Shown here: in pieces, positions 19,350 to 27,944 of the stretch
How positions within the stretch are numbered: position 1 is the first letter of the stretch
Layout of the letters: each line of letters starts with the position of its first letter
Assembly (NCBI GenBank): GCA_030626025.1
Contig: DAOUPT010000008.1
Location: 1 to 64,000 of the forward strand
Direction: 5' to 3'
Source: Anderseniella sp.
Lineage (GTDB): Bacteria; Pseudomonadota; Alphaproteobacteria; Rhizobiales; Aestuariivirgaceae
DNA length: 64,000 nt
Notes under the pieces: model-generated
Told to the model about the DNA's origin: nothing
Seen by the model: the letters and a program-made list of their open reading frames with translations, nothing else
Database searches by the model: none
Position numbers and translations under genes: made by a program

Positions 19350-19676
19350 TTAACGTGAGGTTACCGCAAAGCCGCTGCTTTGAGCATTAAACACGATGGT
19401 ATATTCGTTACCACCGCGAAATCCGTTAAAGTGATACTGCGCCCCGGAACACTCGGTGGCAAAAACATGGGTAAAACCGGCAGTCGATAAAACCTTTTCA
19501 CCATCGGTGCAATCAACAACTGATAGCCGCGGCTTCACCGGTTGTTCGACTAAAGCATCAACCCCCAAAACTCTGCTCAGCTTGGCCTGCACATTGGTCG
19601 CCATGCCAACCGACACCAAAGCCAAAACCGCGCCCAACCCGACAACAAAGTTTTTAAAAACAAGATTTCCAAACAT
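19350..19676 (-). CDS. Small secreted protein of unknown function
   Basis: A 108 aa protein beginning MFGNLVFKNFVVGLGAVLAL with a signal peptide that probably ends at VQA (near 31). The mature part has two cysteines (VVDCTDG and ATECSG), which could form one disulphide, and no recognised motif. The ATG at 19676 is chosen over an upstream in-frame start because GGAGA lies 8 bases before it and the signal peptide then starts at once. I do not recognise a family. Confidence 0.65.
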   Translation of the reverse strand: MFGNLVFKNFVVGLGAVLALVSVGMATNVQAKLSRVLGVDALVEQPVKPRLSVVDCTDGEKVLSTAGFTHVFATECSGAQYHFNGFRGGNEYTIVFNAQSSGFAVTSR

Positions 19677-19823
19677 GACATCTCTCCGACAAACAGCACC
19701 CCCCACCTAACCATGAGTCACAATACCACCACCCCAATGAACACACCCGTAACCCGTCGTTCATTTTGGGTTCATATTTTACAGAAGGTAAATTTTATAA
19801 ATTAATGTCTTTACCCCAGCCGG

Positions 19824-19841
19824 TCATGCAGTACTGCATGA
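19824..19841. promoter_or_regulatory. 18-bp perfect palindrome
   Basis: TCATGCAGT is followed directly by its reverse complement ACTGCATGA with no spacer. It lies 15 bases past the end of the TadG-like relic and about 150 bases from the start of the small secreted protein gene. It could be an operator for a dimeric regulator, or a leftover of the relic gene; nothing else supports either reading. Confidence 0.3.
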
Positions 19842-19856
19842 ACTCTGGCTAAACCC

Positions 19857-20087
19857 TCATTCACTCAGGCGAGGTGTTAGCCTCGTTTCGAGAATTGCTT
19901 GAGGAACAGGCACATCGCTGGCGCTGAAATCGCTTCGTAATGTGATGCCCGTTGAGCCATCAAACGAAACCGTACGCGCAATCAAAACAGTATAATTGGC
20001 AGGTAACAATGCTGAAGAGCTGCCTGAAAAGGTCAGGTCATGGTTTGGAAGATATATGGTCCCTTCAATATCGAGACTATTGGAGGG
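19857..20087 (-). pseudogene. Relic of a second TadG-like pilus protein gene (C-terminal piece)
   Basis: On the minus strand a 76-residue frame without an ATG runs from just after an in-frame TGA to a stop. It contains GTIYLPNHDLTFSG, NYTVLIARTVSFDG and SDVPVP. These align in order with GTIYLPNGILKVNS, AYTAIVVRRLELS and TDVPVPEG at the end of the TadG-like gene at 20.4-21.6 kb on the opposite strand. The two are therefore homologous, and this copy has lost its N-terminal part. Similarity is seen by eye in the translated sequence; divergence is large, so the duplication is not recent. Confidence 0.65.
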
Positions 20088-20353
20088 TCACCCGTTACCG
20101 AAATGGCAGGGTTCCCATTAAAATGGCGCGCATGCATTGAAATGTGACTTTTTGCACTAACCCGATACCATTGCATCCGGCTTTTTAATATCAATTATGC
20201 AACTACCGCAATCATGAAAACTACGCGATTATAATAAGAGCAGAGTCAAATCGATCAATATTTTAATAAAATTTATATATAAAGCTTTAAGAGTATTTTC
20301 GTGATTTTCTACTATAACAATCGAACGTCCCGTGATGCAATTGAGTTTGTAAA

Positions 20354-21606
20354 ATGTCTTTATTGACGAAAATTACGAAATTTTTTCACAACGAACACGC
20401 AAGTGTCGCTGTTATATTCGCGTTTTCGCTTCCCGCAATGGCTATGGTTGCCGGATTGGCTACAGATTATGTAGCCATGACAAATCAGCAGTCGAAACTG
20501 CAATCAATTGCTGATGCTGCTGCTGTTGCTGCAGCAAAAGAATACTCGCTAGCCAATTCAGATGCTGCACTGATCATCGAGGTAGCCAAACGGTTTGCCA
20601 ATCAAAGACAAACAGGAGGCACCAGCGCCCCATTGGAAGTCACTGTTTCTGTCGACGACAAGAAGGCAGCAATTAGTGTCACGCTGATAAAAAAGTGGCG
20701 CCCCTTTTTTCTGCACTACTTGACTGACGGCGTAACACCCATAGCTGCCCGCGCAACGGCCCGTGTGGTGGGTTCAGAAAAAATATGCGTACTTGGGCTT
20801 GATAAAACCGCACCGGCAACAATTTCCCTGACCCAAAAAGCACAACTGCAAGCTACAAATTGCGGGGTATATTCAAACTCCTCAGATACTGGCGGTGTCT
20901 CAGCAACCAAGCTCTCAATGCTTCAAACACAATTGACATGTTCAGTCGGCGGGGTTAACGGAACATCTGACCATTTTACTCCACAACCGATTACAGACTG
21001 CCCGGTAATTGCAGATCCTCTTGTCGATCGTTCACCGCCAAATGTTGGCCATTGTGATTTCAACGACACCAAAATTGAGGATTCAATTGTTACCCTCAGT
21101 CCGGGCGTTTATTGCGGCGGACTGGCTGTGAGAAATAGGTCGCAAGTTACATTTGCCCCAGGCATTTACATCATTAAGGATGGCGAGTTTCGCATTGACT
21201 CCAACGCATCTGTAAAGGGTGAATATGTCGGGTTCTACTTTACTGGCAAAGATTCTACCCTCAGACTTGCCAGCAATGCATCAGCAAGTCTGTCGGCGCC
21301 AAAAACCGGCGCAATGGCCGGGCTTCTTATGTTTGAAGACCGTGCCGCCCCCCCTTGCAGGTACACTCGATCCAGAGCAACAATGCAAGGGTATTGCTCG
21401 GAACGATATATTTGCCAAATGGAATTTTGAAAGTTAACTCATCTCGACCGGTGGCTGATAGGTCAGCCTACACAGCCATAGTTGTTCGGCGGCTGGAATT
21501 ATCTGTCCAGCCCAAATTGGTGATTAATGCCAACTATGATCAAACCGATGTCCCTGTACCAGAAGGCTTAAGCAATCTGGGTGGGGAAATAGTATTGTCC
21601 AAGTGA
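20354..21606 (+). pseudogene. TadE/TadG-like pilus assembly protein, frameshifted at a C tract
   Basis: The N-terminus (HNEHASVAVIFAFSLPAMAMVAGLATDYV) is the TadE/TadG-type membrane anchor, followed by an Ala-rich helix (ADAAAVAAAKEYS) and a repetitive beta-rich secreted part. The frame reads to FEDRAAPP, then shifts at a run of seven C (21348-21354). One more C would join it to the next frame (SIQSNNARVLLGTIYLPNG ... TDVPVPEGLSNLGG) and give about 418 aa. As read, it stops at 21430 with an unrelated tail. TadG-like proteins act with Flp/Tad pili at the cell surface; no tad genes are nearby. It may be a true lesion, a phase-variable tract or a sequencing error. Confidence 0.75.
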
Positions 21607-21682
21607 CATAGTTCGCTGAGTTTTAGCGATATGCTTTTACCGGTGCTGACCAGCGCAATTCAATTCAATACTTCCGCAAAGA

Positions 21683-22237
21683 TTACGCCGCAACCGCAAG
21701 GACCTGATTTTCATAGGGCCTGTCGCAAGCAAGCCATTGAGCGTAAGTCATCATTGGCAAACCGATCAAAGCGTAATTAACGCTGTAATATCCACCCGCG
21801 TCAACGCTGACAGCTTCGGGAATCACCGCCAACACCTCTTGCGCCATGACGCCGACAAATTCAACATCACTCCAGAGATACTTGAACCGGTAGAGAGATA
21901 ACCCGCCCGGCAGGCAACCAATGACACAAAGGCCACGTTTGAGGCGCCGGTCAGAACGGTTCCCGCCGCCAGGTCCCCCACCCTCAGGTGGGTCACGCCC
22001 TTCACGTCGGTCAAGAAAGTGCTCGTTTTGATCCGGTGGGAACCTGCGACGCCAACGCCGCTGGTCTACCCCATCGCAGTAAAAACGAAAAAACCGCCGG
22101 GTCGGCTTGCCGCCAATACGACGGCAATAAACGCGCATGATTTCGTCACGTTTATACGCGGCCATTACTGATGATGAGCCTGCAAAGTACGCAGCACTCG
22201 CTAATAACAATAACTTCCTTCGAGACAGATAATCCAT
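21683..22237 (-). CDS. Short exported protein with C-terminal S74 (tail-fibre chaperone-like) domain
   Basis: A 184 aa protein with a signal-like N-terminus (RRKLLLLASAAYFAGSSSVMA), a middle rich in Arg/Gly, and a C-terminal intramolecular-chaperone-like domain: SDRRLKRGL, LYRFKYLWSDVEFVGVMAQEVLAVIPEAV, YYSVNYALIGLPMMTY. In phage tail spikes this domain trimerises and cleaves itself off; the short signal-peptide versions in Hyphomicrobiales have no assigned role. The ribosome site is very strong (AGGAGG five bases before the ATG). A phage origin is possible, but no other phage gene is present. Confidence 0.75.
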   Translation of the reverse strand: MDYLSRRKLLLLASAAYFAGSSSVMAAYKRDEIMRVYCRRIGGKPTRRFFRFYCDGVDQRRWRRRFPPDQNEHFLDRREGRDPPEGGGPGGGNRSDRRLKRGLCVIGCLPGGLSLYRFKYLWSDVEFVGVMAQEVLAVIPEAVSVDAGGYYSVNYALIGLPMMTYAQWLACDRPYENQVLAVAA

Positions 22238-22364
22238 TGAGACCTCCTACTAGTTACCCCCAACGCCTATTATGTAAACGGTAGGAGGAAATCAGTAGAT
22301 TGTCTTTGATGCAGATTAACTTGTGTTTCAGAGTTGTGGTTGGAGTTCCGCCAGGCACCTCACC

Positions 22365-24020
22365 CTACCGCGAAAACTGCTTGTATTTGATCCGTTTTGG
22401 AATAATCGAATCTGCTCCCAGGCGGCGCATTTTGTCAGCTTCGTAGTCCTGGAAGTTACCTTCAAACCATTCCACATGACTGTTGCCTTCGAAGGCCAGA
22501 ATGTGGGTGGCCAGACGGTCAAGGAACATCCTGTCGTGCGAGATCACCACGGCGCAACCGGCATAGCTTTCCAGCGCCTCTTCAAGCGCTGCCAGGGTTT
22601 CGGTATCCAGGTCATTGGTCGGTTCATCAAGCAGCAAAACGTTGGAGCCCTCTTTAAGCACTTTGGCCAGATGCACCCGGTTACGCTGACCACCTGATAG
22701 CGAGCCAACTTTTTGCTGCTGGTCACCGCCTTTGAAATTAAACGACGAGGTATAGGCCCGGCTGTTGACCTCGCGCTTGCCGAGATAAAGAATTTCATTG
22801 CCTTCGGAAATTTCTTCCCAGACGGTTTTGTTAGGGTCCAGCGCATCGCGTGACTGGTCCACATATCCAAGATCAACCGTATCGCCAAACCGCACCGTAC
22901 CCGCATCAGGTTGCTCCTGACCGGTCATCATTTTGAACAAGGTGGTTTTACCGGCCCCGTTCGGCCCGATAATACCAACGATACCACCAGCAGGCAGTTT
23001 AAACGACAAATCATCAATCAGCAGCTTGTCGCCAAAACCTTTTTTAACACCTTCCAGTTCGATCACCAGATCACCCAGACGCGGCCCCGGCGGTATCAGA
23101 ATTTGGGCGCTGTGCGACTTCATCCGTGCTTCATTTATTTTCACCAGTTCATCATAGGCACTAACCCGGGCTTTGGATTTGGATTGACGCGCCTTGGGAG
23201 ACGCCGAAATCCATTCGCGTTCACTGGCCAGTGATTTTTCACGGGCTTTATCTTCAGATTTTTCTGCCGCAAAGCGCTTGGCTTTTTGCTCCAGATAGGC
23301 TGAATAATTGCCTTCATAGGGAATTGAGCGACCACGGTCGAGCTCCAGAATCCAGCCCGTTACATTGTCGAGGAAATAACGATCATGGGTCACAATCAAA
23401 ATCGCCCCCCGATATTCACGCAAATGATGTTCAAGCCAGGCCACTGATTCCGCATCAAGGTGGTTGGTTGGTTCATCGAGCAAAATCAGTTCGGGCTCTG
23501 ACAGCAACAACCGCGTCAGGGCCACCCGGCGCTTTTCACCACCGGACAAATGCTCAACGCTGGAATCACCGGGAGGACACCCAAGCGCTGCCATCGATTG
23601 CTCGACCTGAGACTCCAGATCCCAAAGGTTTTGCGCATCAATAATATCCTGCAACTCGGCCCCCTCATCGGCGGTTTCATCACTGTAATTCATCATCAGC
23701 TCGTTATAGCGATCAAGAATGGCTTTCTTTTTCGCCACCCCCTCCATCACATTGCCCAGCACATCCTTATCAGGATCAAGTTCTGGTTCCTGCGGCAAAT
23801 ATCCCGCTTTTGCGCCCTCGGCAATCCACGCCTCACCGGTAAAATCCTTGTCAATCCCGGCCATAATCCGCAGCAGGGTCGATTTACCCGAACCGTTGGG
23901 ACCCAGCACACCAATTTTCGCATCGGGATAAAAGGATAGATGAACATTATCCAGAACCTTCTTCCCGCCGGAATAAGTTTTGGACATGCCACTCATATGA
24001 TAGATAAATTGCCGTGCCAT
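22365..24020 (-). CDS. ettA: Energy-dependent translational throttle protein EttA (ABC-F ATPase)
   Basis: EttA is an ABC-F protein without membrane domains that binds the ribosomal E site and gates the first elongation step by ATP/ADP state. In 551 aa it has two ABC cassettes: P-loops GPNGSGKST (near 40) and GPNGAGKTT (near 350), signatures [15 protein letters not shown] and [15 protein letters not shown], and Walker B regions ending [10 protein letters not shown] and [10 protein letters not shown]. The N-terminal [16 protein letters not shown] and the linker between cassettes fit EttA rather than Uup. Confidence 0.96.
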   Translation of the reverse strand: MARQFIYHMSGMSKTYSGGKKVLDNVHLSFYPDAKIGVLGPNGSGKSTLLRIMAGIDKDFTGEAWIAEGAKAGYLPQEPELDPDKDVLGNVMEGVAKKKAILDRYNELMMNYSDETADEGAELQDIIDAQNLWDLESQVEQSMAALGCPPGDSSVEHLSGGEKRRVALTRLLLSEPELILLDEPTNHLDAESVAWLEHHLREYRGAILIVTHDRYFLDNVTGWILELDRGRSIPYEGNYSAYLEQKAKRFAAEKSEDKAREKSLASEREWISASPKARQSKSKARVSAYDELVKINEARMKSHSAQILIPPGPRLGDLVIELEGVKKGFGDKLLIDDLSFKLPAGGIVGIIGPNGAGKTTLFKMMTGQEQPDAGTVRFGDTVDLGYVDQSRDALDPNKTVWEEISEGNEILYLGKREVNSRAYTSSFNFKGGDQQQKVGSLSGGQRNRVHLAKVLKEGSNVLLLDEPTNDLDTETLAALEEALESYAGCAVVISHDRMFLDRLATHILAFEGNSHVEWFEGNFQDYEADKMRRLGADSIIPKRIKYKQFSR

Positions 24021-24112
24021 CAGCTTGCCTCTGTAAAAACCAGTATCAAATTTGAAATCAGAAATTTTGGGAAATCTGACAGGCTTTTAGCGCAAGCAGG
24101 CAGCGATAGCAA

Positions 24113-25162
24113 TCATTCTGCTGATTTAGGGGGAGCGACATTTTCAGCTTTAAAGCAGGCATAATAAGCCGTCTTGTCTTTATCTGCCTTTTCAGCGCAT
24201 TCGCTGAACACAACCAATTCACTCTCATGGGAAAAATACAAATACGGTGCCACAAGAACCCTGCTCTTGCCAGCATCTGTATTACCAAACCGGTCAATCT
24301 GACCGGCAAGCTCAGGGCTTTCATCAATCAGCGCCTTTTGCAATTGGTCACCTTTGAGAAAATTGTCCGGCAACTGGTCAAACGGCCCGTCAAAATAATT
24401 ATTGACCATAGAATTACCATCATAAACTCCGATCAGGATCAGCCGGTCAAGAAACTTGTCTTTGTAAAAAGCAAAGCCCGTGCGCCCGCCAATCTGAACG
24501 CTTTGCGCAGAACGCCCGGCTGAAAACTGGTCAGGCACAGAACTTGTCTGGTTCAAAATATAATGGAACAGCTTGGAGTTCTTGTTGTAGGTGAGGAAAA
24601 ATTGAAGACCGGACTCATCATAAACCGGCCCGATATACTCTTCCCAATCATTGATCAAACCCTTGGACGGTTGCACATCAGAAAGGTCATTGAGATGAAA
24701 AACAACCGATTTATCCTTGACCGTAACCCGATAGCGCAATTTGCCAAGTTGCTTGATTTTAACACCATCTGCCACAGTAAGCTGTCTGTATTCGCTGGTT
24801 GTTTCTTCATTCCAGCGGGTAAATGCATTGAAATAGGCAAAGTGTAAAACGCCCTTGTCCCGGTCAAATGCATCAAGTCTCATATTACCGGCAAATTTTA
24901 TGCCTTCGTGATAAAAACTGAAATAGTAGTAGTTTTCAGTCGGATAGACCCGCACATCCGGCGAAAGAGCATTAAACGCGAACGAAAAGACCGCCTTGAC
25001 ATCTTTTATATCCAGGCCACCTGCCCGATTGAGTTCCTCAAGCTGTTTTTGATTGGTTTCAAACTTCGGCAACCCGGCAGCATGTCCCTGCGTTGCAGGC
25101 AGCACCATCATCCATACAACGAAAACCCGCGCTACCGCGCGAAATGTCACCAGCAAATTCAT
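24113..25162 (-). CDS. Secreted protein of unknown function, partner of the Ser-His repeat protein
   Basis: A 349 aa protein with a signal peptide (MNLLVTFRAVARVFVVWMMVL ending near GHAAG, residue 29). The mature part has no motif I can name. It is rich in aromatic residues (ENYYYFSFYHEG, HFAYFNAFTRWNEE) and ends with two cysteines in SECAEKADKDKTAYYACF, which probably pair. It begins 42 bases after the stop of the Ser-His repeat gene on the same strand, so both are likely made from one transcript and act outside the cytoplasm. A plain ATG start directly precedes the signal peptide. Confidence 0.7.
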   Translation of the reverse strand: MNLLVTFRAVARVFVVWMMVLPATQGHAAGLPKFETNQKQLEELNRAGGLDIKDVKAVFSFAFNALSPDVRVYPTENYYYFSFYHEGIKFAGNMRLDAFDRDKGVLHFAYFNAFTRWNEETTSEYRQLTVADGVKIKQLGKLRYRVTVKDKSVVFHLNDLSDVQPSKGLINDWEEYIGPVYDESGLQFFLTYNKNSKLFHYILNQTSSVPDQFSAGRSAQSVQIGGRTGFAFYKDKFLDRLILIGVYDGNSMVNNYFDGPFDQLPDNFLKGDQLQKALIDESPELAGQIDRFGNTDAGKSRVLVAPYLYFSHESELVVFSECAEKADKDKTAYYACFKAENVAPPKSAE

Positions 25163-25204
25163 AATCGTTTACTCTTTTGTATTCACAAATAAAACCAAGC
25201 AGCC

Positions 25205-27754
25205 TCAGCCACCCCTTTCTACATTAGGGTCTGGCACAGAATGCCTCACCCTTGATATGGCTCTATTGTGAGACCTTGTGCGTGCATGCGAGCGTTTCTT
25301 GTTATGGGAACCCTTCCGCAAGTGCGAGCGCTTCTTATTATGGGAACCAATCCGCAAGTGCGAGCGCTTCTTGTTATGTGAGCCGGTCCGCAGATGCGAG
25401 CGCTTTTTATTATGGGAACCAAGCCGCTGATGCGAAATCCGCTTGTTATGTGAGCCGGTCCGCAAATGCGAGCGCTTCTTGTTATGTGAGCCGGTCCGCA
25501 GATGCGAGCGCTTCTTGTTATGGGAACCAATCCGCTGATGCGAAATCCGCTTGTTATGTGAGCCGGTCCGCAAGTGCGAGCGCTTCTTGTTATGCGAGCC
25601 AGTCCGCAGATGCGAGCGCTTCTTATTATGGGAACCAATCCGCTGATGCGAAATCCGCTTGTTATGCGAGCCAGTCCGCAAATGCGAGCGTTTCTTGTTA
25701 TGCGAGCCAGTCCGCAGATGCGAGCGCTTCTTATTATGGGAACCAATCCGGCGGTGCGACTTCAACTTGTTATGCGAGCCATACTTCAGATGCGACTTGC
25801 GCCTGTCGTGAGAAGAGTAGCGCGAATGTGATTTTCTACGTTGATGCGACCACAAACGATAATGGGATTTTTTCCCATTGTGCGAACCATACCGCAAATG
25901 CGATTTGGAGCGGTTGTGTGAAGCATAGCGTCCATGCGACTGCCTGCGCTGATGCGACCACAGACGGTAATGGGACTCAAGCCTGGCATGAGAACCATAT
26001 CTCAAATGAGATTTATTAAGGTTGTGAGATGCCCTGCGGTAATGGGACCGCGACCTTGCATGAGAACCGTATTTATTATGGGACCGCCTGGTTGAGTGCT
26101 TAAAAACCGGTGGTGGTAATACAATCCCGTATCCACCTTCTGGGCTTCCGGCCCGACGAATTTCGATATCACCAACTTTGCTGTCATCATTTTTCGTTGC
26201 CTGAAAGCGATCAATCTGCCCGAATTGATTGACATTCAAATCTGTATCAATCTTGTAGCTATTGGCAAGATTACCTTCCAGCAGATCAGCCGGGCGACCT
26301 TCAGCACCAGTGACATGATCGCGATCTGTCACCGCATTGGTTTGGGGGTCATAACAGGCGCCAAGCTGCGAGCAAAGGCTATCACCAGTGACCCATACAA
26401 ACTCATCAACTTTGGCCAAGTCAATATTTCCGGTACTGTCATAACCATAACCCCAGGCAACACCACCGGCAGCGTTATTATAACTGTCACGCTGGTTTTC
26501 GTTGGCACCGTTTAAATTGCCCACACCATAAGGGCCTTCCAGCAACCAGTTTCCCTGGTCGTCTTGTCTAAATTTTAAAACCCGTGAAATTGCCGGTTGG
26601 GTAAACGGACTTTCCGGATCACCTTTCAGGTTCCGCATTCCGCCGCGTTCAGCCACCAGCATGACGCCTTCAACAGAAAAAGCAATATCACTTGGTGCAG
26701 ACAAAATCTTGCCATAAGCGTTCTCTAACGCCGGTAATGCCACTTCGCGGCGCACATCATTAACATCAAAGCCACCATCGGCTCTAATACCAACCGACCA
26801 AATCCAATTGGCTTGATCGTCTGTTTCACCCGTAAGCGAACCCCAGCTTGCATAAAACAACCGGGTGGCACCATCTGTTCCCGTGCGCACACCAAGTCCC
26901 CATACCCGACGCTTGTGAGGCGATATATTCCAGCACGAAGGTGTCCCTTCAAAGTCGGTTTCACAGCTATCAACACGCGCCCGGCTCGATGCTGAAAACG
27001 GTTCGCGTGACAACGACAATGTTTCGCCGGTTGCAACGTCAACAAAATTACCGCGACCATCTACACCATGATTAAAAACCCCTGTTTCACGGCCGGTCTC
27101 GATATCCAGCCGGTGGATCATACCAGTTTCCATATCAGAAACAAAAAGCTGCCTGTGTGCCTTATCGTAGGCGACATTACCCAAAGCAGCGCCGGTATTC
27201 TCACGACCATTCAATGTTATATCAGCAAATATTTCCGGTTGATAATTATTACGTGCATTGAGTTTGTAGATCGTACCGGGACCACCACCAGCACCCCACA
27301 TACCATTGGCCCAGTCACTGTTATCGCCACTTCGGTGCAATCCAAATGCCGCCGTTGCAGATACATAAATGTTGGCAGGTTCAGCATCATCAATCGCAAT
27401 ACCAAAAATCTGTCCGGTATCACGGGCAAAAACCGGGTATTTTTGCGGTTCATTTCTCCAGTGCTGGCCGACGGCTCTTTGACCGGGATTACGAACATCA
27501 ATGACACTGCCTGTTACACCATCCTCATCAATAACCTCGACTTCTTCACCGTTTTGCCCCGCCTCAACTTTTGTCCCTGAAAATCTGGTAACATAGGCTT
27601 CACCGGGTGCTATGCCTGCTTCCTGAGCAACAACGTGAACACCTCCAGCAAATAAAAATGCACAAACAAACAAAACCAACCCCAAAAAAGAAGGCGCATG
27701 ACGTTTTGCTGTACAAGATGAACCGGGGTATAATGGAAAAGCGGGGGTTTTCAT
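25205..27754 (-). CDS. Large secreted propeller-like protein with 46 Ser-His hexapeptide repeats
   Basis: An 849 aa exported protein. Signal peptide about 1-43 (SFLGLVLFVCAFLFAGGVHVVA). Residues about 60-530 look like a beta-propeller of the NHL/TolB kind: repeated strands such as IFGIAIDD-IYVSATA, LFVSDMETGMIHRLDI, RRVWGLGVRTG, LFYASWG, PSDIAFSVEGVMLVAERGG. Two cysteine pairs (SCETDFEGTPSC, LCSQLGAC) may be disulphides. A PPP linker (near 550) leads to residues 558-833: 46 units of SHxxxx without a break, very rich in Lys/Arg, then a 16-residue acidic-ended tail. The repeat could bind metals through His, or polyanions through its charge; neither is known. The start has AAAAGG eight bases upstream. 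It leads a two-gene operon and is divergent from the lactate dehydrogenase-like gene. Confidence 0.85.
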   Translation of the reverse strand: MKTPAFPLYPGSSCTAKRHAPSFLGLVLFVCAFLFAGGVHVVAQEAGIAPGEAYVTRFSGTKVEAGQNGEEVEVIDEDGVTGSVIDVRNPGQRAVGQHWRNEPQKYPVFARDTGQIFGIAIDDAEPANIYVSATAAFGLHRSGDNSDWANGMWGAGGGPGTIYKLNARNNYQPEIFADITLNGRENTGAALGNVAYDKAHRQLFVSDMETGMIHRLDIETGRETGVFNHGVDGRGNFVDVATGETLSLSREPFSASSRARVDSCETDFEGTPSCWNISPHKRRVWGLGVRTGTDGATRLFYASWGSLTGETDDQANWIWSVGIRADGGFDVNDVRREVALPALENAYGKILSAPSDIAFSVEGVMLVAERGGMRNLKGDPESPFTQPAISRVLKFRQDDQGNWLLEGPYGVGNLNGANENQRDSYNNAAGGVAWGYGYDSTGNIDLAKVDEFVWVTGDSLCSQLGACYDPQTNAVTDRDHVTGAEGRPADLLEGNLANSYKIDTDLNVNQFGQIDRFQATKNDDSKVGDIEIRRAGSPEGGYGIVLPPPVFKHSTRRSHNKYGSHARSRSHYRRASHNLNKSHLRYGSHARLESHYRLWSHQRRQSHGRYASHNRSKSHLRYGSHNGKKSHYRLWSHQRRKSHSRYSSHDRRKSHLKYGSHNKLKSHRRIGSHNKKRSHLRTGSHNKKRSHLRTGSHNKRISHQRIGSHNKKRSHLRTGSHNKKRSHLRTGSHNKRISHQRIGSHNKKRSHLRTGSHNKKRSHLRTGSHNKRISHQRLGSHNKKRSHLRTGSHNKKRSHLRIGSHNKKRSHLRKGSHNKKRSHARTRSHNRAISRVRHSVPDPNVERGG
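25256..26083 (-). repeat. 18-bp coding repeats (46 units), with 108-bp higher-order copies
   Basis: Read on the minus strand, 828 bases code for 46 consecutive SHxxxx units. Units 20-37 (25418-25741) form three copies of a 108-bp block coding for SHNKKR SHLRTG (twice) then SHNKRI SHQRIG; the third ends QRLG. Units 38-44 keep the alternation of SHNKKR with SHLRxG. The N-terminal 18 units are far more varied (YRLW, GRYA, NRSK). This points to an old array extended at its 3' end by recent tandem duplication. Confidence 0.95.
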
Positions 27755-27944
27755 AAAATCAACCTTTTATGTATATACGTATCTGGCACAGGTGCTTGCC
27801 CTAACGCCCGCCCGCGCCAACAAACACATGATATAATTACCAAAACACATTTTGCGATCAAATTCAAACAATAAATTGTCGTGAGGGAATATTAAGGGTC
27901 GCAATACGCCATCATCAGCAGATTTAATATGTAAAGAGTAAACA

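Noticed and set aside
19952-20140. 62-codon plus-strand frame
   Set aside because: It is antisense to the TadG-like relic, has no ribosome site and resembles nothing.
21683-22237. Prophage remnant because of the S74 domain
   Set aside because: No integrase, portal, capsid or other phage gene is nearby, and signal-peptide S74 proteins occur as chromosomal genes in this order.
25252-26019. 255-codon open frame on the plus strand (Ser/Ala/Tyr-rich)
   Set aside because: It is the antisense of the Ser-His repeats; an 18-bp periodic array without stops in one antisense frame stays open by arithmetic. No ribosome site or signal is seen.
25256-26083. CRISPR-like array of short regular repeats
   Set aside because: The period is 18 bp with no spacers, the units are codons for SHxxxx in one long open frame with a signal peptide, and there are no cas genes.
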